A stretch of DNA of 64,000 nt from CAXXOK01 sp001604115. GTDB lineage: Bacteria > Bacillota > Clostridia > Christensenellales > Aristaeellaceae. The stretch covers positions 8,330 through 72,329 of the forward strand of contig JAYFOV010000045.1 in assembly GCA_034928535.1 (NCBI GenBank), read 5' to 3'. Below, one piece after another: positions 8,544-17,618 of the stretch (its first letter is position 1; every line of letters begins with the position of its first letter). Under the pieces are notes generated by a model. It had not been told where the DNA came from. It saw only the letters and a list, made by a program, of their open reading frames with translations, and made no database searches. The translations under genes and the position numbers were made by a program.

Positions 8544-10316
8544 ATGGCGATGACCAAGCGCACCCATATGTGCGGAGAGATCGTGACCAGCGAGGTTGGC
8601 AAACAGGTGGTGCTCAAGGGGTGGGTGCAGCGCGCGCGCAACCTGGGCGGTTTGATTTTTGTATCGCTCCGGGATCATACGGGCATCGTGCAGGCGGTGT
8701 TTGACAGCACGGTGATTGATGCTGAAACTTTTGCCGTTTCGGAAACACTGCGCAGCGAATATGTGGTCGAAATCCACGGCCAAGTGCGCAAACGCGCTGC
8801 GGAGGCCATCAATGATAAAATGAAAACCGGTGAAGTGGAGGTTGCGGCCGCTGCGCTCAAGGTGCTCAACGCCGCTAAAACTCCCCCCATTTATATTGAA
8901 GACAACACCAACGAGCAGGAATCCCTGCGCCTGAAATATCGCTATCTGGATCTGCGACGCCCCAGCATGCAGGGCATGCTGCGCTTTCGCCACCGGGTCA
9001 TTCAGTGCCTGCGCAATTATATTGACGAGCAGGGCTTTGTGGAAGTGGAAACCCCGATCCTGACCAAATCCACCCCGGAAGGCGCACGCGACTACCTGGT
9101 TCCCTACCGCCAGAAGCCGGGTCTGTTTTATGCGCTGCCCCAGAGTCCTCAAATTTACAAGCAACTGCTGATGCTGGCGGGTCTGGATCGTTACTATCAA
9201 GTAGCCCGGTGTTTCCGTGACGAGGATGGCCGTGCCGATCGCCAGCCAGAGTTTACCCAGTTTGATATGGAAATGAGCTTTATTGAGCCAGAGGACATTC
9301 AGACAGTGGTCGAAGGCGCTTACCAGCGTGTTTTCCGTGATGTGATGGGGCTGGAGATTTCCCTGCCGCTCAAACGCTTAACCTGGCGTGATGCCATGTC
9401 CCGCTATGGCAGCGACAAGCCGGACACACGCTTTGCAATGGAAATTGCCGATGTGAGCGATACTGTGCGCGGTTGCGGGTTTACCGTATTTGAAAGCGCA
9501 CTGGAAAACGGACAGATCGTGTGTGCAATCTGTGCCAAGGGTGCCGCCAAATTGAGCCGCAAGGAATTTGACGCGTTACAGGAGTTTGTCAAGACCTATC
9601 ATGTCAAAGGGCTGGCGTGGGCTGCCGTCCAGGAGGATGGTACGCTGCGTTCCAGCTTCGCCAAGGCCATGCAGGGAGATAGCCTGCAACGCTTGATGCA
9701 GCAGGTGGATTGCCAACCTGGCGATGCGATGTTCCTGATTGCGGATCGCAAGCTGGTAGCACTGACCGCGATGGGTCAGCTTCGCCTGCGCTTGGGGCGC
9801 GATTTGGGACTGATTGACAAGCAGAGATATGATCTGTTGTGGATCACCGAGTTCCCGCTCGTGTCTTGGGATGAAGAAGATAATCGCTTTGTGGCGGAGC
9901 ACCATCCCTTCACTACCATCATGGAGGAAGACGAGGCGCTCATGCACACGGACCCCGGCGCCGTCCGAGCCAAATCCTATGATCTGGTCATGAACGGTAT
10001 TGAGATGGGCAGTGGTTCGATCCGCATCCATCAAAGCGATTTGCAGGCCAAGATGTTCGAACTCATCGGGCTCACGCCGGAGGAAGCACAGGAGAAATTC
10101 GGCTTCCTGCTGGAGGCATTCCAGTACGGCACGCCGCCGCACGGTGGTTTTGCCTTTGGCATCGACCGGCTGGTGATGATTCTGGCCGGCGCTGATAGCC
10201 TGCGTGATGTGCTTGCGTTCCCTAAAATCCAAAACGGCGTATGCTTGATGATGGAAACCCCTGCCAGCGTGCAAGAGGAACAGCTTAAACTGCTCAAGAT
10301 CAAGGTAGGCGAGTGA
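8544..10316 (+). CDS. aspS: Aspartyl-tRNA synthetase
   Basis: A class II synthetase of 590 residues, the normal bacterial length. It has an N-terminal OB-fold anticodon-binding domain (residues 1-110, GWVQRARNLGGLIFVSLRD), the catalytic core starting at EVETPILTKSTPEGARDYLVP, motif 2 around CFRDEDGRADRQPEFTQFD, the bacterial GAD insertion (about 290-420) and motif 3 FAFGIDRLVM. The ATG at 8544 follows AGGAGG by 8 bases, and the site lies inside the end of hisS, so the two are translationally linked. The GAD insertion and length are those of the bacterial type; whether it also charges tRNA-Asn depends on a GatCAB system not visible here. Confidence 0.97.
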   Translation: MAMTKRTHMCGEIVTSEVGKQVVLKGWVQRARNLGGLIFVSLRDHTGIVQAVFDSTVIDAETFAVSETLRSEYVVEIHGQVRKRAAEAINDKMKTGEVEVAAAALKVLNAAKTPPIYIEDNTNEQESLRLKYRYLDLRRPSMQGMLRFRHRVIQCLRNYIDEQGFVEVETPILTKSTPEGARDYLVPYRQKPGLFYALPQSPQIYKQLLMLAGLDRYYQVARCFRDEDGRADRQPEFTQFDMEMSFIEPEDIQTVVEGAYQRVFRDVMGLEISLPLKRLTWRDAMSRYGSDKPDTRFAMEIADVSDTVRGCGFTVFESALENGQIVCAICAKGAAKLSRKEFDALQEFVKTYHVKGLAWAAVQEDGTLRSSFAKAMQGDSLQRLMQQVDCQPGDAMFLIADRKLVALTAMGQLRLRLGRDLGLIDKQRYDLLWITEFPLVSWDEEDNRFVAEHHPFTTIMEEDEALMHTDPGAVRAKSYDLVMNGIEMGSGSIRIHQSDLQAKMFELIGLTPEEAQEKFGFLLEAFQYGTPPHGGFAFGIDRLVMILAGADSLRDVLAFPKIQNGVCLMMETPASVQEEQLKLLKIKVGE

Positions 10317-10358
10317 GTTCGCCCACGGCGCTCAATGCCTACATTTTCCGCGGGTGCG

Positions 10359-10387
10359 TTGTCAACCGCCTGAAAATCTGTTATACT
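10359..10387 (+). promoter_or_regulatory. Promoter of asp23
   Basis: TTGTCA (10359-10364), 17-base spacer, TATACT (10382-10387). Confidence 0.7.
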
Positions 10388-10424
10388 ACGCTTTGGAAAC
10401 CATGTACCATAGGAGGTGTTGAGC

Positions 10425-11006
10425 GTGGCCGCAAAAAAGGACAATCTGCCTTTGAGCTTGCATAATGAGGATGATTCCACCGGAACCATCACCTATGCCA
10501 ACGAGGTCATCGCCGTGATCGCTGGCGTTGCCGCCAACGAAGTCGAAGGGATAGCGGGAATGTGCACCAGTGGCGGCATTTCCGAGGTGTTTGGCCGAAA
10601 CCGTAACATCACAAAGGGTGTGAAGGTAGAAATCGGCTCGGAAGAAGCGTCTGTCGATTTGTTTGTAGTGGTGGAGTATGGCACGCCGATCCAGACGGCC
10701 GCCTCCGGTGTGCAGGAAAATGTGCGCAAAGCCATTGAAACGATGACCGGCCTGCATGTTGTACGTGTGGACGTCCATGTACAAGGTGTGAGCTTTGAAA
10801 AAGAAAACAAAGAGGTTCAGGCCGGCTTGGATAGTGTCGAGTTGGGCAAAGTGACAGACGGCAGCCAAGGCGCGCCCAAGCAACACAAAGTTGTGCTTGA
10901 GGAAACGCCCGCAGCGGAAGAGCCGGTTGTAACAGAGGTGCCTACGGACGCGCCCATGCAGCAAGCAGCCCCTCCTGCGGGAGAAGCCGTTGCGCCGGAA
11001 GTGTGA
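10425..11006 (+). CDS. Asp23/Gls24 family envelope stress protein (YqhY-like)
   Basis: A 193-residue protein with an Asp23/Gls24 domain over residues 15-125 (ITYANEVIAVIAGVAANEVEGIAGM, then GVKVEIGSEEASVDLFVVVEYG and VQENVRKAIETMTGLHVVRVDVHVQGV). A low-complexity Ala/Pro/Glu tail follows. Family members gather at the membrane through AmaP and affect envelope stress and, in Bacillus YqhY, fatty acid synthesis. I chose the GTG at 10425, 8 bases after AGGAGG; the GTG at 10416 overlaps that site. The order asp23-amaP-DUF2273-nusB supports the YqhY assignment. Confidence 0.9.
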   Translation: MAAKKDNLPLSLHNEDDSTGTITYANEVIAVIAGVAANEVEGIAGMCTSGGISEVFGRNRNITKGVKVEIGSEEASVDLFVVVEYGTPIQTAASGVQENVRKAIETMTGLHVVRVDVHVQGVSFEKENKEVQAGLDSVELGKVTDGSQGAPKQHKVVLEETPAAEEPVVTEVPTDAPMQQAAPPAGEAVAPEV

Positions 11007-11014
11007 ACTGGCAA

Positions 11015-11047
11015 CCCCGAAAGACCGCATCGGGTCTTTTGGGGTTT
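11015..11047 (+). terminator. Hairpin after asp23, likely partial terminator
   Basis: A 12-bp stem (11015-11026 with 11033-11044, one G-T pair) with a 6-base loop, followed only by TTTGCTTTG. The short T-tract suggests partial readthrough into amaP. Confidence 0.6.
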
Positions 11048-11147
11048 GCTTTGTCCGCCAGAGCAGGCGGGACAAACGTTGGCAGCCGCATCAGCAACGG
11101 ACAGGCACACGCCACTGCATTGCGGTTTGGCACAGGGAGGGATTGAC

Positions 11148-12002
11148 TTGAGGCTCAAGATATGGGATCGCATTTTTGGCGCAGTTTCCGGGCTGATCAT
11201 TTTAGGCATCGGCGTTGGGCTGTTTGTGTTTGGCTCCGGCATTTTCCCCTTTCGGCTGGATACATCCTTTCTGGATCAGAGCTTTGCGCTGTGGCAGAGG
11301 GTGGTTATGGTCATTCTGGCAGCGGGGCTTTGTTTGCTTGGCATGCGTGGGGTTTTGATGCTCTTCCGCTCCAACCGGGAACGCGGCTTCATTTTGCAGC
11401 ACACTGAATATGGTGATTTGAGCATTGCCACCACCGCCATGGAAAACATGGTCAAGAAATGTGTGGATACCCATGAGGAGCTTAAGGTGAATGCCACGCG
11501 AATCCACCATGCCCGGGATGGCATGGTGGTGAGCATTCGCATCGCTTTGGCCAGTGGCGTGAACATTCCCATTACGGTCAGTGCGTTGCAAAAACAAATC
11601 AAACAGTATATTACCTCCTGCTCCGGTGTGGATGTCAAAGAAGTGCGTGTGATGGTGGAAACCAACAACAACCTCGCCGCACGGTTGCTTCCCAAGCAGA
11701 CGGATATCCTGCCCACGGATGCAGAAGCCATTGTTAAGACGGGCACGGCAGCCCAGCAACCCGCCCCGGCGGCAGCGCAAACCGCGCCACAGGCCAATAC
11801 TGATGCTGGCGCACCAAAAGTGCCTCTGCACCAGCGTTTGTTCCACAGGGAGGAAAAGCTGCAGCATGTACCCGAGCCGCCCAAGCAACCGGACGAAGCT
11901 ACCCCGGTCATGGCCGCGGAGCAGCAGCCAGGCGACCCTGTAGAAACCTCGGAGCCGATGCCCGAAACGGAACAAGACCCGATCTCGAAGGAGGAAGAAT
12001 GA
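11148..12002 (+). CDS. amaP: AmaP-type alkaline shock response membrane anchor protein
   Basis: A 284-residue protein with two N-terminal membrane helices (about 12-32 and 52-72), separated by an FPFRLD loop. A cytoplasmic domain of the Asp23-like fold follows (ATTAMENMVKKCVDTHEELKVN to VDVKEVRVMVETN), then a Pro/Ala/Glu-rich tail. AmaP anchors Asp23 to the membrane. The start is the TTG at 11148, 7 bases after GGGAGG; the open frame extends 100 bases upstream without a ribosome site. It overlaps the next gene by four bases (ATGA). Confidence 0.85.
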   Translation: MRLKIWDRIFGAVSGLIILGIGVGLFVFGSGIFPFRLDTSFLDQSFALWQRVVMVILAAGLCLLGMRGVLMLFRSNRERGFILQHTEYGDLSIATTAMENMVKKCVDTHEELKVNATRIHHARDGMVVSIRIALASGVNIPITVSALQKQIKQYITSCSGVDVKEVRVMVETNNNLAARLLPKQTDILPTDAEAIVKTGTAAQQPAPAAAQTAPQANTDAGAPKVPLHQRLFHREEKLQHVPEPPKQPDEATPVMAAEQQPGDPVETSEPMPETEQDPISKEEE

Positions 12003-12232
12003 TGGATTCGCAAAGCAAGAACAATTGGTTCAACATTGGCACACCCAAGTGCGGTCTGCTTCTGGGCGCTTGCGGCATCGCCATCGCCTTTATGCTGATC
12101 TTCCTCGGGTTTTGGAACACAGTATTGGTGATTGCGCTGTTTTTGCTAGGGTATTGGTTTGGCGCAATCCAAGGCAAATCCAGCGCGATCAAGAACTTTA
12201 TCAACAAAGTGTTTCCGCCGAAAGGCGAGTGA
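11999..12232 (+). CDS. DUF2273 small membrane protein
   Basis: A 77-residue protein with two closely spaced membrane helices (LLLGACGIAIAFMLIFLGFW and VLVIALFLLGYWFGAIQG) and a basic C-terminus, the pattern of DUF2273. These proteins are almost always encoded between amaP and asp23/nusB, as here. The start overlaps the amaP stop. The molecular function is unknown; it is probably part of the Asp23-AmaP membrane assembly. Confidence 0.85.
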   Translation: MMDSQSKNNWFNIGTPKCGLLLGACGIAIAFMLIFLGFWNTVLVIALFLLGYWFGAIQGKSSAIKNFINKVFPPKGE

Positions 12233-12254
12233 AACCGGGAATGGAGTGTAGTCC

Positions 12255-12692
12255 ATGGCGCGATCAGTAGCCAGACAGGCTGCGATGCAATTACTTTATG
12301 AGCGGATGTCTGGCGGCGAAGCCGATGACGAATCGCTTGACTTGGTGTATGAACAGCTTGCCATGAGTGGCGAGGAATCATCACCTAAGCCTACCCGGGA
12401 CGAGCGGGTTTATATCTCGGATGTGTTGGGCGGCGTGACGGCGCATCAGGCGGAGCTGGATGCCATGATCCAACAGCACAGCAGCGGCGACTGGGCACTG
12501 TCGCGGGTGCCGCATGTGGATCTATGCATTCTAAGGCTTTCGGCATATGAGTTGCATTACCGTGACGATGTACCGGACAATGTGGCCATCAGCGAAGCGA
12601 TGGAAATGGCCGAAAAATATAGCGAACCGAAAAGTGGCCGCTATATTAACGGCGTGCTTGGCGCCATGGAGCGCGGCAAGCGGAAGGAATGA
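12255..12692 (+). CDS. nusB: Transcription antitermination factor NusB
   Basis: A 145-residue all-helical RNA-binding protein. It begins with RSVARQAAMQLLYERMSGG and has the conserved C-terminal part LSRVPHVDLCILRLSAYELHYRDDVPDNVAISEAMEMAEKYSEPKSGRYINGVLG. NusB forms a heterodimer with S10 (NusE) on boxA RNA during rRNA antitermination. The ATG at 12255 follows a weak purine-rich stretch. The gene overlaps the start region of the next gene. Confidence 0.95.
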   Translation: MARSVARQAAMQLLYERMSGGEADDESLDLVYEQLAMSGEESSPKPTRDERVYISDVLGGVTAHQAELDAMIQQHSSGDWALSRVPHVDLCILRLSAYELHYRDDVPDNVAISEAMEMAEKYSEPKSGRYINGVLGAMERGKRKE

Positions 12693-12697
12693 CCGGC

Positions 12698-13660
12698 ATG
12701 GATGTTGCAATTGGCTTTGACACAAGCTGCTACACAACATCCGTGGCGGCTGTAGATGCCGAGGGCAACGTGATCGCCTCCCATCGGATGCTTTTACCTG
12801 TGGAAAGCGGGCAGCGCGGCCTTCGCCAAAGCGAGGCCGTTTTTGCGCATGTTCGGCAAATGCCGATTTTGGTGGAAAAACTTGGCCGGGACACACGCGG
12901 TATGCACCTGATTGCAGTGGCGGCTTCGACGGCCCCGCGAGCGGAAGAAGGCAGTTATATGCCCGTGTTTCGCGTGGGGCATGGGCATGCGGTGGCGCTG
13001 GCCAGCATGCTGAATGTGCCGTTTTATGGCGCGTCCCATCAGCAAGGGCACATCGCTGCCGGGCAAATAGGCATGGATGCTTTATCGGCACGTTTTGTGG
13101 CCTTGCATGTGAGCGGAGGCACCACAGAGCTGATGCTCAGTGACCAAGGCAAGCTATCCCTTTTAGGGGGCACACTGGATCTGCATACAGGCCAGCTGAT
13201 TGACCGGATTGGGGTTGCCATGGGTATGGATTTCCCAGCCGGTCCTGCACTGGAACGTTTGGCGCTCCAATGCCCGGATGCAACCCAGGCCATGCTGCCT
13301 GTGAGCCTGAGCCGTGGCGATGTAGACGCGAACCTTTCCGGCGCGGAAACTCGCTGCTTGCAGTGGCTGCAGCAAGGTTCGCTGCCACCGGAACGGATAG
13401 CGGCCGAGCTTTTTGATTTTCTGTCCAGGATGGTCGCACGTATGCTGGTGGCGGGCTGCAAAGCCACAAATGCAGATCAGGCTTTGGTGGTTGGCGGCGT
13501 GGCATCCTCCTTGCTTTTACGGCAGAAAACGCTTGCCCGGATCCAAAAAATGGGCATAAACCTCGATGTGCGTTTTGGACAGCCGCAATACAGCGCGGAT
13601 AATGCGGCAGGCGTTGCGTGGCTGGGGATGCAAGCGCATCAACAGGCGCAGGCACGTTAA
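12698..13660 (+). CDS. TsaD/Kae1-like protein (peptidase M22 family paralogue)
   Basis: A 320-residue ASKHA-fold protein. The start GFDTSCYTTSVA and the metal-binding pattern HxxxH (in GASHQQGHIAAG) are those of TsaD/Kae1, the t6A-tRNA modification ATPase. VSGGTTELML, DRIGVAMGMDFPAGPALERLA and VVGGVASS complete the fold. The glycine-rich segment that TsaD has around GPGL is replaced by STAPRAEEGSYMPVF, so this looks like the second, clostridial M22 paralogue rather than TsaD itself. I chose the ATG at 12698 because it gives the family N-terminus; the ATG at 12689 overlaps the nusB stop and is possible. The substrate is unknown. Confidence 0.8.
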   Translation: MDVAIGFDTSCYTTSVAAVDAEGNVIASHRMLLPVESGQRGLRQSEAVFAHVRQMPILVEKLGRDTRGMHLIAVAASTAPRAEEGSYMPVFRVGHGHAVALASMLNVPFYGASHQQGHIAAGQIGMDALSARFVALHVSGGTTELMLSDQGKLSLLGGTLDLHTGQLIDRIGVAMGMDFPAGPALERLALQCPDATQAMLPVSLSRGDVDANLSGAETRCLQWLQQGSLPPERIAAELFDFLSRMVARMLVAGCKATNADQALVVGGVASSLLLRQKTLARIQKMGINLDVRFGQPQYSADNAAGVAWLGMQAHQQAQAR

Positions 13661-13687
13661 AAACCGGCGCTTATGGTAATCGGTTTT
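13660..13687 (+). terminator. Weak hairpin between the M22 gene and folD
   Basis: AAAACCG (13660-13666) pairs with CGGTTTT (13681-13687). There is no real T-tract after the stem, so it is at best a partial terminator or a processing site. Confidence 0.3.
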
Positions 13688-13745
13688 CTGTGTAGCAAGG
13701 GCTGACCAAAGCTAGGCTGCAAGTGGTTGTGAGGAGGATGGATTA

Positions 13746-14603
13746 ATGCCTGCGACGCTTTTAGACGGAAAAGTGCTTTCCCAGCTGGTGGAAGCCGAGC
13801 TGAAGATCCGTGTGGATGCCCTCCGTGCCCAGGGGCATGTGCCCGGGCTATGCGTGATCCTCGTTGGGGATGATCCCGCCAGCCATTTGTATGTAGGCAA
13901 CAAAGAAAAGGCCTGCGAAAGGCTTGGGATCGCCTCGCAGACCATACGCCTGCCGGCGGATGCCACGCAGGCAATGCTGGAAGCTGCCGTGCGCAGCGCA
14001 AACGCGGACCCTGCGATTCATGGAGTGCTGGTGCAGTTGCCTTTGCCCAAACATCTGGATGGATCGCTGGCATTGTCCCTCATCCTGCCGGAAAAGGATG
14101 CAGATGGCATCCATGATGTCAATGCTGGCAAGTTGATGCGCGGGGAGTTTGGTGCCATTGCCTGTACACCCAAGGGCGCGATGTACATGCTCAAATCCGC
14201 GGGGATTCCCATCAGCGGCAAACATGCGGTGGTCATTGGCCGCAGCAACATCGTCGGCAAGCCGATGGCTATGCTGCTGCTGCATGAAAATGCCACCGTG
14301 ACTCTATGCCACAGCCGTACGGAAAACCTGGCCGCTTACACCCGTACAGCCGATATCTTGGTGGCCGCCATCGGGCAGCCGCGTTTTGTGACGGCCGATA
14401 TGGTCAAGGAAGGCGCTGTGGTCATTGATGTAGGCATGAACCGCGTGGATGGAAAATTCTGCGGGGATGTTGATTTTGAAAAGGTACAGCACAAGGCAAG
14501 CTACATCACACCCGTGCCAGGCGGAGTAGGGAAGATGACCATCGCCATGCTAATGTCCAATACGGTGGAAGCGGCCGAAAAGGCCTTCACTGCTCATGCA
14601 TAG
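13746..14603 (+). CDS. folD: Bifunctional methylenetetrahydrofolate dehydrogenase/cyclohydrolase
   Basis: A 285-residue protein that interconverts 5,10-methylene-, methenyl- and 10-formyl-tetrahydrofolate with NADP. The catalytic lysine region SHLYVGNKEKACERLGI, the folate loop VQLPLPKHLD, the nucleotide-binding GRSNIVGKPMAMLLL and the C-terminal PVPGGVGKMTIAMLM are all present. The ATG at 13746 follows GAGGAGG. It overlaps xseA by 8 bases, so the two are translationally coupled. Confidence 0.97.
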   Translation: MPATLLDGKVLSQLVEAELKIRVDALRAQGHVPGLCVILVGDDPASHLYVGNKEKACERLGIASQTIRLPADATQAMLEAAVRSANADPAIHGVLVQLPLPKHLDGSLALSLILPEKDADGIHDVNAGKLMRGEFGAIACTPKGAMYMLKSAGIPISGKHAVVIGRSNIVGKPMAMLLLHENATVTLCHSRTENLAAYTRTADILVAAIGQPRFVTADMVKEGAVVIDVGMNRVDGKFCGDVDFEKVQHKASYITPVPGGVGKMTIAMLMSNTVEAAEKAFTAHA

Positions 14604-15813
14604 CCGCATGATCACTTTGAGCGTGGAGGAGCTGAACGAGTATGTGCGGCGCACTCTCGCCAGCGATCCAATGCTGCGTGGCATCCGTTTGCGGGGCGAG
14701 ATCAGCAATTTGAAGCGGCATGTGACAGGGCATTGGTATTTTACGCTCAAGGACAGCCAAAGCGCCATCAGCTGCGCTATGTTCCGCTCGGCGGCCGTTC
14801 AGGTACCCTTTGTGCCGCGCGATGGGCAGCAGGTGGTGCTCACTGGCAATGTGGGGCTTTATGCCAAAACAGGCTCCTACCAATTTTACGCGGATGCGAT
14901 GGAGCAGGAAGGGCTGGGCGAACTGTACCTGCGCATGGAAGCGCTCAAACATAAGCTGACGCAGGAAGGTTTGTTTGACCCTTCGCTCAAAAAACCGCTA
15001 CCGTTGCTGCCAAAGGGCATTGGTATCGTGACCAGCGCCACCGGCGCGGTGATTCATGATATCACGCGGGTTGCATGGCGTCGCCATCCGGGCATGCCGC
15101 TGTACCTGTACCCCGTAGCCGTACAGGGTGAAGGCGCCAAGGAGCAGATCGCCCATGCGATTCAGGTTCTGGATATGCTGCCAGCCGTGGATGTGCTGAT
15201 TGTTGGGCGTGGCGGCGGCAGCATGGAGGATTTGTGGGCTTTTAATGAAGAGCTGGTGGCAAGAGCCATTGCAGCCTGCCATAAGCCTGTGGTGAGCGCT
15301 GTGGGGCATGAAACGGATTTTACCATCGCAGATTTTGTGGCCGATATGCGGGCAGCCACACCTTCTGCTGCGGCAGAAATTGCTGTGCCGCAAAAGGACG
15401 GGCTGGAGGCGGAATGCAGGGCGCTATGGGAACGGCTCAGACGCGCAGGCAACGCGGCCATCGCAGAGAAAGCTTCTCAGTTGTCGGAGCTGCGTGAGCG
15501 CCTTGCCCAGCTCTCGCCCGAGCGCCGTGTCGCATCCCTGCACGATCGGGCGCAGCAACTGCTGGAGAGAATGCATCAAGCTGCGAAAAATGGTCTTATG
15601 GCAAAACAACACCGGCTGGAGCAGACCGCACTGCGGTTGGAGTCCGCAAGCCCCAATGCCACCCTGCGGCGTGGGTATGCCATGGTTTTGCAGCAGGATC
15701 ATCTGGTGCCCACCCAGGCAATGCTGGACAGGCAAGCACCCTTTACCGTGGTGTTTCAGGATGGCAATGTCGTGGCAAAATCTGTACCCAAAGGTAAGGA
15801 GGAAACAGCATGA
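14596..15813 (+). CDS. xseA: Exodeoxyribonuclease VII large subunit
   Basis: A 405-residue protein: an N-terminal OB-fold (residues 8-105, RLRGEISNLKRHVTGHWYFTLKD), then the catalytic domain with PKGIGIVTSATGAVIHDI, the signature VLIVGRGGGSMEDLWAFNEE and VVSAVGHETDFTIADFVADMRA, and a coiled-coil C-terminus. With XseB it degrades single-stranded DNA from both ends. The start overlaps the folD stop; ATG codons at 14596 and 14608 are both possible and neither has a clear Shine-Dalgarno site. Confidence 0.96.
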   Translation: MHSRMITLSVEELNEYVRRTLASDPMLRGIRLRGEISNLKRHVTGHWYFTLKDSQSAISCAMFRSAAVQVPFVPRDGQQVVLTGNVGLYAKTGSYQFYADAMEQEGLGELYLRMEALKHKLTQEGLFDPSLKKPLPLLPKGIGIVTSATGAVIHDITRVAWRRHPGMPLYLYPVAVQGEGAKEQIAHAIQVLDMLPAVDVLIVGRGGGSMEDLWAFNEELVARAIAACHKPVVSAVGHETDFTIADFVADMRAATPSAAAEIAVPQKDGLEAECRALWERLRRAGNAAIAEKASQLSELRERLAQLSPERRVASLHDRAQQLLERMHQAAKNGLMAKQHRLEQTALRLESASPNATLRRGYAMVLQQDHLVPTQAMLDRQAPFTVVFQDGNVVAKSVPKGKEETA

Positions 15814-16085
15814 GCGCAAAAAAGCCACCTAAAGAGCCTTCCTTTGAGGAGGATCTTGCCAGGTTAGAGGCATTGGCAGACCAAATGGAAAGTGGAGAAC
15901 TCCCCTTGGAAGCATTGCTTTCTACCTATGAGGACGGCAGCGCCTTGGCTAAAACCTTGCTGGCGCGTCTGGACAAGGCGCGCGCGCAATTGTCGGAAGT
16001 GAAAACATCCAAGGACGGCAGCATTACGGTTTCGCCAAGCGGCATTGCAGTGCAGGCAAGCCTGCTGGATGAGCTGGAGCCATAA
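15810..16085 (+). CDS. xseB: Exodeoxyribonuclease VII small subunit
   Basis: A 91-residue protein with the XseB helical hairpin: SFEEDLARLEALADQMESGELPLEALLSTYEDG. It overlaps the xseA stop by 4 bases and has an AAGGAGG site. The C-terminal 25 residues are longer than in many homologues. It is needed for exonuclease VII activity with XseA. Confidence 0.95.
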   Translation: MSAKKPPKEPSFEEDLARLEALADQMESGELPLEALLSTYEDGSALAKTLLARLDKARAQLSEVKTSKDGSITVSPSGIAVQASLLDELEP

Positions 16086-16158
16086 GCCGTACGCGCTAGA
16101 GGCCTTGGCTTTTTCCAACCTTTGAACCATGGGCTTTTCCTGTGAGAAAGGAGCTGCC

Positions 16159-17088
16159 GTGCACCTAAGTTACGATATGTTGAAATCGGCGGTGGATAGC
16201 GCGCTTTTAGCGCATCCACTTCTGGCGGGCGATTGGCCGCTGCTCAAAACTGCGCCGCTGAATCCTCCGCCCGAGGGGGAAATCCCGCAGCCGCTCCGCA
16301 GCGCTATGCGCTATAGCCTTTTTCTGCCGGGCAAACGGTTGCGGCCAGTGCTGCTGCTGGCAAGCTATGCACTGCTGGCGGACGATTGGGAATCGGTCAT
16401 GCCCTATGCCATTGCGCTGGAAATGATCCATACCTACTCGCTTGTGCATGACGACCTCCCGGCGCTGGACAATGATGACCTGCGCAGGGGACAGCTGACC
16501 AATCACATCGCCTTTGGAGAAAACACGGCAATCCTGGCAGGGGATGCTTTATATTCCCTGGCATTTGAAACCATGCTCCATGCTGCGCTCGCAAGTGCGC
16601 ATCCCAAGCGCGCGATTGCCGCTATGGAAGAGATCGCGCGCCGCGCAGGTGTGCGGGGCATGATTGCCGGGCAAACACTGGATGTGAAGCTGGAAGGCGC
16701 GCAGCCAAACGAAGCGCTGGTCGGCTATATCCACCAGCATAAAACGGCGGATTTGATCACTGCGCCGGTCATGGCCGGGCTGCTGCTTGCCGGCGCGGAC
16801 ACCCGTCAGTTGGAAGCGGGTCAGGTGTACGGCCAAGGGTTGGGACTCGCGTTTCAAATCGTGGATGATCTGCTGGATGTGGAAGGCGATGCGCAGGCCA
16901 TGGGCAAACAGACAGGCATGGATGCAGAGCGCGGCAAAATGACCTGGCCGGCCGTACATGGGATTCAAGCATCCCGCAGGAAGGCCAATGCCTGCGTACA
17001 GGAGGCGATTGCAGCCCTGGCCATCTTTGGCGATCGAGCTGCATTGCTTACAGACATGGCGCTCCGGTCCTTGGAGCGTGTCAATTGA
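16159..17088 (+). CDS. ispA: Polyprenyl (farnesyl/geranyl) diphosphate synthase
   Basis: A 309-residue trans-prenyl transferase. The first aspartate-rich motif is LVHDDLPALDNDDLRRG near residue 96; the second is QIVDDLLDVEGD near 233. GKRLRPVLLLASYALL marks the isopentenyl diphosphate site. It condenses dimethylallyl with isopentenyl diphosphate to geranyl or farnesyl diphosphate. I chose the GTG at 16159, 5 bases after AAAGGAG; the in-frame ATG at 16129 has no ribosome site. The usual partner dxs does not follow here but lies 27 kb downstream. Confidence 0.93.
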   Translation: MHLSYDMLKSAVDSALLAHPLLAGDWPLLKTAPLNPPPEGEIPQPLRSAMRYSLFLPGKRLRPVLLLASYALLADDWESVMPYAIALEMIHTYSLVHDDLPALDNDDLRRGQLTNHIAFGENTAILAGDALYSLAFETMLHAALASAHPKRAIAAMEEIARRAGVRGMIAGQTLDVKLEGAQPNEALVGYIHQHKTADLITAPVMAGLLLAGADTRQLEAGQVYGQGLGLAFQIVDDLLDVEGDAQAMGKQTGMDAERGKMTWPAVHGIQASRRKANACVQEAIAALAIFGDRAALLTDMALRSLERVN

Positions 17089-17118
17089 GACATCCGGTAT
17101 CCTGAAGGAGGAATAGCT

Positions 17119-17580
17119 TTGCACTCCATTGATGGGATCTTTGCCAACCATGTGGTCATTACCACGTTGGTCGCATGGTTTGCGGCGCAGGCACTGAAAG
17201 TGCCGCTCTATTACCGTGTGGAACATCGCTTTAACTGGCGACGCTTTTTTGGATCGGGCGGCATGCCCAGCTCCCACACCGCTATGGTCATTTCGCTGTG
17301 CATTATCGTGGGTGTACTGCAGGGCTTTGATTCCCCGTTGTTTGGCGTTGCCTTTGTGCCGGCCACCATCGTGATGTATGACGCGACAGGTGTGCGCCGT
17401 GAAACCGGTACGCAAGCGACCATCATCAATCAGATACTCAAGGATGTGCTGATCAACGGCAAGCGCATTTCGGATGAAGAGCTGAAAGAGTTGGTCGGGC
17501 ATACGCCCTTTGAGGTGCTTGGCGGCGCGCTGGTGGGTATCCTGACTGCTTTGGCGTATTATTGGCTTGTGCTCATCTGA
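17119..17580 (+). CDS. Divergent PAP2 family membrane protein (YuiD-like, DUF212)
   Basis: A 153-residue protein of the divergent PAP2 (DUF212) family. It has an N-terminal helix, the segment FFGSGGMPSSHTAMVISL carrying the phosphatase-like SSH motif, then VMYDATGVRRETGTQA, and a C-terminal membrane helix. The TTG at 17119 is 7 bases after GGAGG. The position directly after ispA fits a role on prenyl or other lipid phosphates, but the substrate is not known. Confidence 0.88.
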   Translation: MHSIDGIFANHVVITTLVAWFAAQALKVPLYYRVEHRFNWRRFFGSGGMPSSHTAMVISLCIIVGVLQGFDSPLFGVAFVPATIVMYDATGVRRETGTQATIINQILKDVLINGKRISDEELKELVGHTPFEVLGGALVGILTALAYYWLVLI

Positions 17581-17618
17581 CAGCAGGCACAACCTACATC
17601 AATCAAGGAGGGCGACGA

